In this document: in pieces, positions 1 through 7,974 of the stretch | How the letters are laid out: every line of letters starts with the position of its first letter | Numbering within the stretch: the stretch's first letter is position 1 | Source: CAZZBK01 sp964652155 | GTDB lineage: Bacteria > Planctomycetota > Planctomycetia > Pirellulales > PNKZ01 | Assembly (NCBI GenBank): GCA_964652155.1 | Contig: CAZZBK010000100.1 | Coordinates: 1-22,613 of the forward strand | Length of the DNA stretch: 22,613 nt | Reading direction: 5' to 3' | Program-made: the position numbers and the translations under genes | Notes under the pieces: generated by a model | Told to the model about the DNA's origin: nothing | The model's input: only the letters and a program-made list of their open reading frames with translations | Databases searched by the model: none

Positions 1-131
1 ATCCAAGTCGGCGCAGAGTGACGTCATGGGCATGGCGGTTATGAGTCGAAGGCTACCGACGGTTATGATTCGGTGGAGAAGATTGATGAACTTTCCTCCG
101 TGAAAAACACAGCCCATTGAGCGAGTGAGAG

Positions 132-725
132 ATGTTTTTACTTTGCAGGCCATCCGACGACGTGATTGCAACATTTATCGCGGATCAAACACCCCTGGAG
201 TACACGTATCCGGGCGTCCACGGCACCGCGACGAGGGTCGTTCCAGCGGGTTATCGAGCGGACCACTCGCGATTTTTGTTAGGGCATGGCGAGGCGGTTT
301 TTGCACAAGCCCGAACTGCGCTGAAGCATTGGAAGCAATTCGATCTGGGCTGGTCGCGCGTCTGCCCAGCGGACACCCCCATCGTTGCCGGTCGGACCGT
401 GGCGGTCGAGTTCCACTTGCTGGGAATTTGGTGCCTGTGTTCCGCTCGCATCGTCTACACGATCGACGAACCGCGGCGGTTTGGTTTTGCGTATGGGACG
501 CTGAGCGGCCATGTCGAGTCGGGTGAGGAACGCTTTTTAGTCGAAAAGGAGCACGATGACAGCGTGCATTACGACATCCGCGCCTTCTCACGGCCGCGGC
601 ACGTACTCACCAAACTGGGCTATCCCTACGTTCGTTATTTGCAGAAGCAATTTGTGCGAGCATCGGGGGCCCGTATGCGGCAGGCCGCGCAGGCTCGAGG
701 GGGTGAGCCGCTTATTGAGAGGTAA
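132..725 (+). CDS. DUF1990 (UPF0548) family protein
   Basis: This 197-aa protein matches the DUF1990 pattern as I know it. It has W67/F70-DLGW early on, a G87 turn before a beta-rich stretch, then the family hallmark FAYGTLSGH (residues 119-127) with GEERF (131-135), and the closing AFSRP (151-155) before a basic helix. The length fits the family, which is about 160-200 aa and fully contained here. The biochemical role is unknown; the fold is thought to resemble START/polyketide-cyclase-like proteins, so a small hydrophobic ligand is possible (inference). No signal peptide or membrane segment is seen, so it is probably cytoplasmic. The ATG at 132 follows a purine-rich stretch with poor spacing, so the start is only moderately sure. 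The gene stands alone and converges on the vWA gene. Confidence 0.85.
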   Translation: MFLLCRPSDDVIATFIADQTPLEYTYPGVHGTATRVVPAGYRADHSRFLLGHGEAVFAQARTALKHWKQFDLGWSRVCPADTPIVAGRTVAVEFHLLGIWCLCSARIVYTIDEPRRFGFAYGTLSGHVESGEERFLVEKEHDDSVHYDIRAFSRPRHVLTKLGYPYVRYLQKQFVRASGARMRQAAQARGGEPLIER

Positions 726-842
726 CATTTCGCTGGCCTTCGATGAACGCTGTGCCATTTCGGGAGCCGATGGCAACCGGTCACCGATATGACCCGTTGG
801 TCGGCAAGACCGGTGCGGTTCTATTGAAGGTTTCCAAAACCC

Positions 843-881
843 TCATCCGGCCTTCGGCCGCCTTCTCCCGCGGGGAGAAGG
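843..881. repeat. Double-hairpin repeat between convergent genes, possible bidirectional terminator
   Basis: Two adjacent perfect hairpins are visible: CGGCC-TTC-GGCCG at 848-860 and CCTTCTCCC-GCG-GGGAGAAGG at 861-881. They sit between the converging ends of the DUF1990 gene (stop at 725) and the vWA gene (stop at 938). This kind of sequence, rich in CTTCTCCC and GGGAGAAGG, is a common dispersed intergenic repeat in many bacteria. A shorter CCTTCTCCC-like remnant lies near 8978. There is no U-tract, so factor-independent termination is not certain. Confidence 0.6.
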
Positions 882-937
882 GTTTGATCCAACGACATTC
901 GTGAAGGGCGTGCTTAGTTGCAGCAGGCTGAGGTGGT

Positions 938-2989
938 TTAGAACTTCGGCGGCTTCGGAGCGGCCACGCCTGGGGGCGGAATGTAAGGGGGAGGTTGGTG
1001 CGACTCGTTCAAGGCCAGGCCGAACTTGCGGCCCAACTCCCACTTAGCCCGCGACTCGAACGGCGTGCCGGCGTGTTCGACGATGATTTGTCGAAAGGTG
1101 GCCTCGGCCGTGTCGCGGCGGTCGCTGTTAATCGCTTCGGTGAGCATTTCGTCGCGGCCGCTAAAGTCCCAGCGGTTGGTGGGGCGAGAGGGACCGAGCA
1201 CGTTCTTGATGGGCTTGGGCTGCTGCATGAAGGCTTCGAGGTAGGCACCGTACTCATACATCCGCACTTCGTAGGAGAGGACCTGGGCGTAGATCATGTC
1301 GAAGTTGGCGCGCCAGCGGGGGCTGGCCTCTTTGGCGCGCAACGGCTTGACCTGTTCCAAGGCCTTTTCGGCCTCTTGCAGGTAGATGATGATCCGCTTG
1401 GCTTGCTCCATGCTCTCGCGGGCTTGCGAGGCGAATTGGGGCGGCTCGATGCTGAAGGTCATGCGGGGCTCGAGTTGCCGCGCGACGGCTTTGTTCCAAG
1501 GGTTCAGGTCGGCGATGATCTTCCAAATCACGGCCCGCATCTCCGACTTGTCGCGCTCGACGGCATAATCGGCACGGGAACTCAGGTCGGGCAGATAGGG
1601 GCGCATCGACTCGAGCGCGTACTTGCGGTTGTCGCGGTTGAGCAACTGCACTTCGGGACTGGGGAGCAAGAAGAACACGCCCCCGGTTTGTCGGGCCATG
1701 CGGGCCTGTTCATAGGGGCCAAAGCCGCTGGCCTGGGCATCGTTGCGGCGACGAAAGCCTTCCCATTGCAATTGCTCGGGGAAGGGGGTTTCCGGACCAC
1801 GATCGATTTGCAGGTAGTAGTTGCCGAATTGGGGCTTTTCCGGATCGCGCCACACCATGTAGGCATACGGATAGCCGAACACGCTCTCGCGGCCAAGAAC
1901 ATAGATCGGGCAGCGGGCCGCCTTGGCCTCGGCGATGGTCGATTCGAGGTACTGTACATTCGTGGCCGGGTCGCCGCTCTCGTCGGTGACCATGACCATG
2001 ATCATTTGCCGGCCCCCTTGCGAGGCGTAGCCGCGGAAGCGATTGAGCGCCTGGCTCACGGCCTGGCACTGCATTTCATCGCCCGACGGGTCGTTTTGAA
2101 TCCCGTCGATCGCGGCCATGATCTTCTCATTATCCGAGGTCGGCTGTTGCAAGTGGACCGTAAAGCCCTTGCCGTAGCTGCACACCGCGGTTTGCAACGC
2201 ATCGCCACGGGCTGAAGCCGACAAACCGAGCTCTTGATACACACGGTCGATGCGGGTGCCAATTTCGACCCGATCGTCTTCCATGCTTTGCGACTCGTCC
2301 ATCAACCAAACGACGAGCACTTTGCCCTTGGCGAGCCGGTTGAGAATTTCTTGCGTGATGCGGTCCATGGCTTCGGCATACGAGTCGGCAATCGCGGCGG
2401 CCTCGCCGAGTGTGCCCTCGGGGAGTTCTTGCGAGAGGTGTTTGCCGTTGGAGGCGAAGACGTTCACCTCGCCCACCTCGACTTTGACTTCGGTGCTGAC
2501 CGTACTGACGGCGGTTTGGGTCATTTGCTGAGGTTCGGCCAAGGCCGAGACCGCCCCCTGGGCCCCCATCGTGGCCGAGACGGCGGTGGAGACGAGCGCC
2601 AGTTCTTTGCTCGGCTTGATCTCGTCGTCCAAGACCTGCTGCACGACCTCGTCGGGGCGCTCTTCGACGCTCGAGACGATTTCTTGCTTGACGCTTTTGT
2701 CGACGACCGGCAGCAGCCACAAGCCCATCAGAATGAGGACGGCCATGTGGACGAACATCGACGAGGCGCAAGCCGTGGCGATGTAGATGGTCGAGCGGCG
2801 CAGCCATGAGGCCGCATCTTCATCTTCGTACTCGCCATCGTCACCTGACTCGTCGTCGGCATCCGCGGACTCGTCCAGCGGGCCCGACTCCGGCTTGGCC
2901 GCAGTCTTTTTGGCCGGCGGAGCAGGGCTCTGCGCGGCGGCAGCCGAGGCGGGTTGCTTGACGTCGTCTGGATTGAGCTCAGTGCTCAC
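938..2989 (-). CDS. Membrane-anchored von Willebrand factor A domain protein
   Basis: This 683-aa protein starts with an acidic, Ala/Pro-rich cytoplasmic head (1-62) ending in WLRRS. One membrane segment follows (about 68-95). Then comes a von Willebrand A domain (about 222-400) with the metal-site motif DESQS at 231-235 (DxSxS) and a second metal-site loop MVTDESGD at 333-340. The C-terminal third is helical and not assigned to a family by eye. The GTG start is supported by a strong AGGAGG nine bases upstream. The topology places the vWA domain outside the cytoplasmic membrane. Such proteins usually work in metal-dependent protein-protein contacts; the partner is not evident here because the neighbours are unrelated. 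No MoxR ATPase, the frequent vWA partner, is adjacent. Confidence 0.85.
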   Translation of the reverse strand: MSTELNPDDVKQPASAAAAQSPAPPAKKTAAKPESGPLDESADADDESGDDGEYEDEDAASWLRRSTIYIATACASSMFVHMAVLILMGLWLLPVVDKSVKQEIVSSVEERPDEVVQQVLDDEIKPSKELALVSTAVSATMGAQGAVSALAEPQQMTQTAVSTVSTEVKVEVGEVNVFASNGKHLSQELPEGTLGEAAAIADSYAEAMDRITQEILNRLAKGKVLVVWLMDESQSMEDDRVEIGTRIDRVYQELGLSASARGDALQTAVCSYGKGFTVHLQQPTSDNEKIMAAIDGIQNDPSGDEMQCQAVSQALNRFRGYASQGGRQMIMVMVTDESGDPATNVQYLESTIAEAKAARCPIYVLGRESVFGYPYAYMVWRDPEKPQFGNYYLQIDRGPETPFPEQLQWEGFRRRNDAQASGFGPYEQARMARQTGGVFFLLPSPEVQLLNRDNRKYALESMRPYLPDLSSRADYAVERDKSEMRAVIWKIIADLNPWNKAVARQLEPRMTFSIEPPQFASQARESMEQAKRIIIYLQEAEKALEQVKPLRAKEASPRWRANFDMIYAQVLSYEVRMYEYGAYLEAFMQQPKPIKNVLGPSRPTNRWDFSGRDEMLTEAINSDRRDTAEATFRQIIVEHAGTPFESRAKWELGRKFGLALNESHQPPPYIPPPGVAAPKPPKF

Positions 2990-3466
2990 AGTGGGAAGCC
3001 TCCTGAAAAGTCGACGAGCGACGCTACGTCCAACATCGTCCGACAGAGTGCCGTCCGATGCGGGGTATTTGTTCTCTGTTTCTGTTGGTCAGCGAGTGGC
3101 TCGTGAACGTGCCAGCAGAACGCCAGCCGAGCCCGCCTGACGAACAATCAAATCGAGGTTAGCTTACCAATAAAAGTCGTTGCAGGTCAAGTTTTTATGG
3201 TCACCAAGACGCCTTCGGCTCGAGATCCTCGTCGGGCTCGCTCCGGAGCGTCTCGGCGGACCTGCTGACCTCGCCACAAGAATGGAATCGGACTCCGCGT
3301 GGCTTTTATTGCAGGCCATGTCGCCGATCGGGCCGAAGGGGGTGTTTTCGTGGAGAGAGTGTGCCGGTCGCGGTGTGTTTAGGGGGTCCCGGGGCGGAGC
3401 CGGGACGGCGATGTTGGTCAGCCCCACCCTTGGCATGCCGCTCAAGAGACCCTAGTTTGGGACGTT
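2990..3466. other. Gene-free divergent intergenic region
   Basis: About 475 bases separate the divergent vWA and thiL genes. It must hold both promoters, but no convincing -35/-10 pair stands out. One short hairpin, GTCCCGG/CCGGGAC, is visible at 3386-3406. The open frame at 3164-3445 on the minus strand has no recognisable protein character. Confidence 0.5.
2999..3004 (-). promoter_or_regulatory. Ribosome binding site deciding the GTG start of the vWA gene
   Basis: On the minus strand a perfect AGGAGG lies nine bases before the GTG at 2987-2989. Most other genes in this window have weak or no Shine-Dalgarno sequences, so this strong site justifies the GTG start. Confidence 0.75.
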
Positions 3467-4384
3467 ATGGAACGTGAATTCATCGAGTGGCTTCGCGGTC
3501 GAGTCCCGCCACATCGGCTATTGCCGTTGGGGATCGGCGACGACGCGGCCGTGCTCGAATGGCCGGCCGATCGGGTGGTCGTGACCACCGACGTGATCAC
3601 GGACCAGGTCGATTTTCGCCTGGGAGAATGCGACCCCCGGCAGATTGGCCGCAAGGCGCTGGCCGTGAACCTGAGCGATCTCTCGGCGATGGCGGCCGTG
3701 CCGCGCGGCGTGGTCGTCGGGCTCGTGCTGCCACGTCACGACGCGCTCAAGCTGGCCCAGGAATTATATGAAGGGCTGTTGCCACTGGCCGAGCAGTATG
3801 ACTTGGCGGTGGCCGGTGGCGACACGAACTGCTGGGATGGCCCATTGGTCGTGTCGGTGACGGCGATCGGATCACCGACCGAGCGTGGCGTGTTGCGCCG
3901 CGACGGGGCTCGGCCGGGAGACCGGATCGTGGTCACGGGGTCGTTCGGCGGCAGCCTATTGGGGCACCACTTTGACTTCACGCCGCGCGTCTGCGAGGCG
4001 CTGCGGCTGCACGAGCGGTACGAACTCCACGCGGCAATGGACTGTAGCGACGGCCTGTCGCTCGACGTGTCGCGGCTGGCTGCCGCGAGCGGTTGCGGCG
4101 CATGCCTCGACGTGGCCCAAATTCCCATCGCGGCCGCGGCACGGCAACTCGCTGCCGAGCAGCGCGACGCACGGACCGCGCTCGAACATGCCCTTGGCGA
4201 CGGCGAAGATTTTGAGTTGATCCTGGCCCTGCCGCCGCAAGAATGTGAACGATTGCTCGCCGAGCAACCGCTGGAGGTACCGCTGACGCAGATCGGCGAG
4301 TTCGTCGCAGAGCGAGGCCTCTGGCAACGCGACGCCGCGGGCAAGCGGACTCCGCTCACCCCACGAGGATTCGAACACGCATGA
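3467..4384 (+). CDS. thiL: Thiamine-monophosphate kinase
   Basis: ThiL phosphorylates thiamine monophosphate with ATP to make thiamine diphosphate, the last step of cofactor synthesis, in the cytoplasm. The 305 aa carry the family's motifs in order: GIGDDAAVL (22-30), the Asp-rich VTTDVITDQVDF (39-50), AVNLSDLSAMAA (66-77), AGGDTN (116-121), MDCSDGLSLD (191-200) and GDGEDFELIL (244-253). These are the AIRS/PurM-fold nucleotide and Mg2+ sites, and the length is normal (about 300-330 aa). The ATG at 3467 is used; it has no clear Shine-Dalgarno sequence. The stop overlaps the next start as ATGA, which suggests translational coupling with tsaE. No other thiamine genes are near. The assignment is secure. 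Confidence 0.95.
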   Translation: MEREFIEWLRGRVPPHRLLPLGIGDDAAVLEWPADRVVVTTDVITDQVDFRLGECDPRQIGRKALAVNLSDLSAMAAVPRGVVVGLVLPRHDALKLAQELYEGLLPLAEQYDLAVAGGDTNCWDGPLVVSVTAIGSPTERGVLRRDGARPGDRIVVTGSFGGSLLGHHFDFTPRVCEALRLHERYELHAAMDCSDGLSLDVSRLAAASGCGACLDVAQIPIAAAARQLAAEQRDARTALEHALGDGEDFELILALPPQECERLLAEQPLEVPLTQIGEFVAERGLWQRDAAGKRTPLTPRGFEHA

Positions 4385-4824
4385 GCGCGACGAGCTGGAC
4401 GGTGGACGTGGCGGACGAGGCGGCCACCGAACGGTTGGCGACCGAACTCGGCGCGTCGCTCGGCGCGCGGGCATTGATCACGCTCGATGGCCCGCTGGGG
4501 GCCGGCAAGACTCGCTTTGTCCGGGGCTTGGCCGTGGCCCTCGAGATCGATCCACGCAACGTGTCGAGCCCGACGTTCACGCTGGTGCATGAGTACCCAG
4601 GCCGACGGCCGCTGATTCACCTCGATGCCTATCGGTTACGTTCGCCCGAGGAGTTGCTCGACCTGGGCATTGACGATTACCTAGCGGTCGATGGCTGGGT
4701 GGTGATTGAATGGGGGGAGCGAGTCGAGCGGGTTTTGCCCGCTGAGCGGTGGGCGGTGCGGATCGACGTGACGGGCGAGACGTCGCGGCGATTCACGCTG
4801 ACGCGACACCATGCCTCGGGGTGA
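4381..4824 (+). CDS. tsaE: tRNA threonylcarbamoyladenosine synthesis ATPase TsaE
   Basis: TsaE is the P-loop ATPase that works with TsaB and TsaD to form N6-threonylcarbamoyladenosine at position 37 of ANN-decoding tRNAs. The 147 aa contain the Walker A GPLGAGKT (37-44), the family box VSSPTFTLVHEY (61-72), HLDAYRL (80-86) and a VIEWGER strand (108-114). The length is typical. It starts inside the thiL stop (ATGA overlap), so it is the second gene of a two-gene operon. Its last 28 bases including the stop are duplicated at 4996-5023, beyond a large palindrome, but the reading frame itself is intact. The assignment is secure. Confidence 0.95.
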   Translation: MSATSWTVDVADEAATERLATELGASLGARALITLDGPLGAGKTRFVRGLAVALEIDPRNVSSPTFTLVHEYPGRRPLIHLDAYRLRSPEELLDLGIDDYLAVDGWVVIEWGERVERVLPAERWAVRIDVTGETSRRFTLTRHHASG

Positions 4825-4829
4825 TGGCG
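4802..4829 (+). repeat. Direct repeat, left copy (tsaE 3' end)
   Basis: This 28-base stretch includes the last codons and stop of tsaE. It recurs at 4996-5023 with one difference (27/28). A short upstream block (GGCGATTC at 4787 and at 4989) is also shared, with a gap of about 9-10 bases, so the duplicated piece was probably about 40 bases. Confidence 0.85.
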
Positions 4830-4888
4830 CGTGAGCGCCTGAAAAGTTCGTAGAGGCTCGACTTGGGTTGAAAAGGGATGGTGCGCAA

Positions 4889-4983
4889 GGGTGGCTGGCG
4901 TTTTGCGAAGCAAAACCCGGCTCACTTCGAGGCGGAGTCAACCGTCACTCGCCGGGTTTTGCGTTGCAAAACGCCAGCCACCC
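4889..4983. repeat. Large nested palindrome, 33-base arms
   Basis: The left arm 4889-4921 and the right arm 4951-4983 are reverse complements except for a 3-base centre, with a 29-base loop. Each arm contains its own small palindrome: GTTTTGC-GAA-GCAAAAC on the left and GTTTTGC-GTT-GCAAAAC on the right. The element could fold as one long hairpin or as two small ones. It lies just after tsaE and between the two 28-base direct repeats. It resembles a REP/BIME or a small non-coding mobile element; no transposase is nearby. Confidence 0.85.
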
Positions 4984-4995
4984 ATCGGGGCGATT

Positions 4996-5023
4996 CGCGA
5001 CACCATGACTCGGGGTGATGGCG
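4996..5023 (+). repeat. Direct repeat, right copy of tsaE 3' end
   Basis: This is a 27/28 match to 4802-4829, 194 bases downstream. It carries the tsaE stop context but is not attached to any reading frame. It marks the far boundary of the inserted or duplicated segment that contains the palindrome. Confidence 0.85.
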
Positions 5024-5042
5024 TTCGCCTGGGCGCATGAGA

Positions 5043-5080
5043 AAGCCCAGCGGGAGAAGGGGGGCCGTCCCGCTGGGCTT
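5043..5080. terminator. Hairpin terminator between convergent tsaE and metalloprotease genes
   Basis: A perfect 13-bp stem (5043-5055 with 5068-5080) with a 12-base loop lies 30 bases past the stop of the minus-strand protease gene. On the minus strand the stem is followed by a short CTTTCTC run rather than a true U-tract. It is placed to stop transcripts from both sides. Confidence 0.6.
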
Positions 5081-5110
5081 CGACGTCAAGACCGTGGAGC
5101 GTGCGACACT

Positions 5111-7789
5111 CTACGGTTTCACGATCGTCAGTTTGGCGTCGAGAATCTTTCCGATCCGCTCGGCGCTCTCTTGGAAGTGAGCCCGCGTGTAGGTGTCGAG
5201 TTTATTGTCGGCTTCGAGCACCTTGTTGAGTTTCTTCTGCAAGGCCGAGAGTTCGGCATAGGCCACGCTCTGGCAGTCCTCGGGCGTGTCGCGTTGCGCG
5301 CCCAGTGCAATGCCGCCGAGCCGCTTGAGGTACAGCCGTTGCAAGTTGCGTCGCAGGCTGCCGACCGCCGGCTTGCGGTTGGTGTACTCGCCCGGCTTGA
5401 GCGTGTCGACTTCGGAGAAGATCGACTTGGTCAACTCGCCGATCAGTTCGGCGGCGGTGAGCGCGTCTTGATTGGCGGGGACCTTCAACTCGGCGTCGTG
5501 CAGCCGGGTGAGGGTCAGCGACGAGAGCATCTGGTCGAGAACCCGATTCTGCCACATGGCAATGATGTCGTGGATCGGATAGTCGAGCCGCGACAAGTCG
5601 AACGTGCCCCAGTGGCTCCAGCGTGAAGCGGCCAACTGGTTATACACCTCGGGCGAGACGTTGAACGGCTTGTCGCCGAGCAGCTTCTCCTGCACGAACT
5701 TAAGCGCCTCGCGTTGCTTGGCGGCGGGCACGACCACGAACGGTGCCTTGCCGTTGGCGTCTCCCTTGTGCGCGCGGTTGACTTCCAAGCCGCCGACAAA
5801 CCGCGAGGCAAAATAGGTCGCGGTGCCGTAGTTGCCCAGCAACACGCCGAAGGCTTGACGAGCCCGCTGGAAACCGTCCCCTTCCTTGGTCACTTTGTCG
5901 ACGATGTTCGGCAGAATCTCGCCGATCAATTGCGTGCGCTGCTTGGCGTACTCGACGGGGTCTTTGCCCAGGTCGAAGCGATTCGAGTACGGGTCGCTGT
6001 CGATGCCGCGGGTATCCTCGTCGGTGGCATAGGTGAGCATGGGCTCGCCGCTGCGCGAGGCAATCTTCTGCAACGCCTCGGCTTCGCCGCCGCTGAACGG
6101 CTTGTAGCCGTACTCGATCGCCCACAGGTCATAGGGTCCGACCGTGGTCGAGTAGAAGTCGCCTTGCTTTTGTCCCTTGGGAACCAAATTGACCGGCGTG
6201 TAGTCCATGACCGAGCCGGTGAGCCCGATGTCCTTGGTCTTTTCGCGGTCTTGGATGTCGGTGAGGCTGAGGATGGTGCTGCTCTTGAAGTTGTGCCGCA
6301 GGCCGAGCGTATGGCCGACCTCGTGCATGGTGACTTCCTTGAGTCCTTGCATGATCATCTTCTCTTGGACCTTGGCGCTCTGGGCGGCGTCGGTCGTGGC
6401 GGCGAGTGCCGCGGCAGCCAAGGCCATTTCTCGCGACATGCCGCGATGCAGCTCGCAACGGCAGTTATGGCCGTGTCGATGCATGAGCGGAATGCGAAGC
6501 TGTTCGTCTTCGTAGCTGGCAATGTCCAACGGCCCACCGGTCAAACCGGCGACGCTCTGGGGCGTGTAGATTTCGTACTCACGCCGCCAGAACTGGATAA
6601 AGTCGGCGTCGAAAATAATGTCGGCGTCGAGAATCTGGCCGGTCATCGGATTGACGCGGCTCGGGCCCATCGCAAAACCGGCACTCGCGGTGATCCAGCG
6701 AAACGTGTTGTAGTTGATATCTTCCGGATCCCAATCGGCATTGTCCGGTTGCTGACGGACCTCGATCGCGTCGACGAACCCGGCCTTCTCGTAGGCCTTG
6801 TTCCACTCCAAGATGCCGTCGCGAATGGCCGAGCGGTACTGGTAGGGGACCGTCTTCTCGATCCAGAACACGATCGGCTTTTTCGGCGGCGACATTTCGG
6901 CCGCCGGGTCGGCCTTCTGCAAATCCCAACGATTGATATAGCGCACAAACCGGTCGCCGTCGTATTTCTTCGAATAGTCTTTGACCACCGTCAAGAAATA
7001 GCCCACCCGGTCGTCGGCCACGCGCGGCTGATAACCGGTCTCGGGCAACAGGCTGATCGAGTAGTGAATGTTGATCGTCGCGCCGCGGCTGTCGGGCACG
7101 GTGTCGAGGTTGAGCTGTCCGCCCGAGGCGTAGGTGGCAGCCACTTCCAACTCGACGTTGTCCTTAAAACCCTTAACACTGTGCCAGGTCGACTTGCTGC
7201 CCGAGAAAATAAAGCCCGGCAGGACCATCGAGATTTGCGGCAAGTCGCTCATGAAGATCTGCGACAGATCGACGACATACGCGCCGCTGGGCGAGGTGGT
7301 CATGATCGGCAAGGCAAACAACACGCTGTCGGTGTAGGCGAGCCGGACCGCTTTCTCTTCCGGGCTTCCCTTGTTGGCCTTAAAGCGAACGTTGCGACGC
7401 ACGACCTGAATGTTCTCGTCGACCTTGCGGAAGTTCCAGAGCCAGTCGTCGCCAAAGCCCCAGGTCATGCCGCCCAGCAGCATCCCCTCGCCAATGCCGC
7501 GCGCGATCGAGGTCAGCACGATAAAGTCGCGATTGAGATGCGAGCTGGGCAACTCGGCCAGCAGGCGATTATCTTTGCGATGCAGCTTGATGAGCCCGTC
7601 GATCGGTACGAAATCCTTGGTCGCCTCCGAGAAGGGCGGATACTTGGGGCGTGGAACAGGTGCCGCGGCAGCAGCTGCCGGCGCGGCCGTCTTGCTGTCG
7701 CCGGCGCTTTGATACGCGCCAACCGGAGCACCGAGCGCCAGGATCATTACGCTGGGAACCAACCATCGCAGTGTTGTCGACATCCTCAT
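5111..7789 (-). CDS. Secreted zinc metalloprotease, DUF5117/DUF4953 class
   Basis: This is an 892-aa exported protein from the ATG at 7789. The frame is open upstream, but only this start puts a clean signal peptide at the N-terminus: basic RMSTTLR, hydrophobic LVPSVMILALGAPVGA, then an Ala/Pro linker. The N-terminal half is the DUF5118/DUF5117-type beta-rich region. The catalytic site is HEVGHTLGLRH (489-499), the full metzincin HExxHxxGxxH zinc motif. It is followed about 30 residues later by the Met-turn in SVMDY (Met about 528), as expected for metzincins of the DUF4953 family. Length (800-900 aa) and architecture match that family. It probably acts in the periplasm or outside the cell as an endopeptidase; the substrate is unknown. 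It is a single gene with a hairpin after its stop. Confidence 0.88.
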   Translation of the reverse strand: MRMSTTLRWLVPSVMILALGAPVGAYQSAGDSKTAAPAAAAAAPVPRPKYPPFSEATKDFVPIDGLIKLHRKDNRLLAELPSSHLNRDFIVLTSIARGIGEGMLLGGMTWGFGDDWLWNFRKVDENIQVVRRNVRFKANKGSPEEKAVRLAYTDSVLFALPIMTTSPSGAYVVDLSQIFMSDLPQISMVLPGFIFSGSKSTWHSVKGFKDNVELEVAATYASGGQLNLDTVPDSRGATINIHYSISLLPETGYQPRVADDRVGYFLTVVKDYSKKYDGDRFVRYINRWDLQKADPAAEMSPPKKPIVFWIEKTVPYQYRSAIRDGILEWNKAYEKAGFVDAIEVRQQPDNADWDPEDINYNTFRWITASAGFAMGPSRVNPMTGQILDADIIFDADFIQFWRREYEIYTPQSVAGLTGGPLDIASYEDEQLRIPLMHRHGHNCRCELHRGMSREMALAAAALAATTDAAQSAKVQEKMIMQGLKEVTMHEVGHTLGLRHNFKSSTILSLTDIQDREKTKDIGLTGSVMDYTPVNLVPKGQKQGDFYSTTVGPYDLWAIEYGYKPFSGGEAEALQKIASRSGEPMLTYATDEDTRGIDSDPYSNRFDLGKDPVEYAKQRTQLIGEILPNIVDKVTKEGDGFQRARQAFGVLLGNYGTATYFASRFVGGLEVNRAHKGDANGKAPFVVVPAAKQREALKFVQEKLLGDKPFNVSPEVYNQLAASRWSHWGTFDLSRLDYPIHDIIAMWQNRVLDQMLSSLTLTRLHDAELKVPANQDALTAAELIGELTKSIFSEVDTLKPGEYTNRKPAVGSLRRNLQRLYLKRLGGIALGAQRDTPEDCQSVAYAELSALQKKLNKVLEADNKLDTYTRAHFQESAERIGKILDAKLTIVKP

Positions 7790-7974
7790 CGTGGGTCTCT
7801 TTCGCGTATGCTGTCGGTAGAGGGGGGAAGGTCTTTTGATTCTGGCTCGCTCGATTCGTGCGCAAGCTCTCATAGCCCAAGGGGCAGACCGTCAAATATA
7901 ACCTAATCTATCCGTTTTGCGAGAAGCGGTTTGTTTAGTTGACCGGCAAACTCGGCTTAACCAACCCAACCATC

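Noticed and set aside
995..2215. A 406-aa open frame opposite the vWA gene
   Set aside because: It is antisense to the supported vWA coding sequence and has no domain.
3164..3445. A 93-aa open frame on the minus strand upstream of thiL
   Set aside because: Low-complexity composition, no ribosome binding site and no family resemblance.
5714..7906. A 730-aa open frame on the plus strand opposite the metalloprotease
   Set aside because: It is antisense to a clearly conserved protease, has no recognisable domain, and arises from the codon bias of the GC-rich gene.
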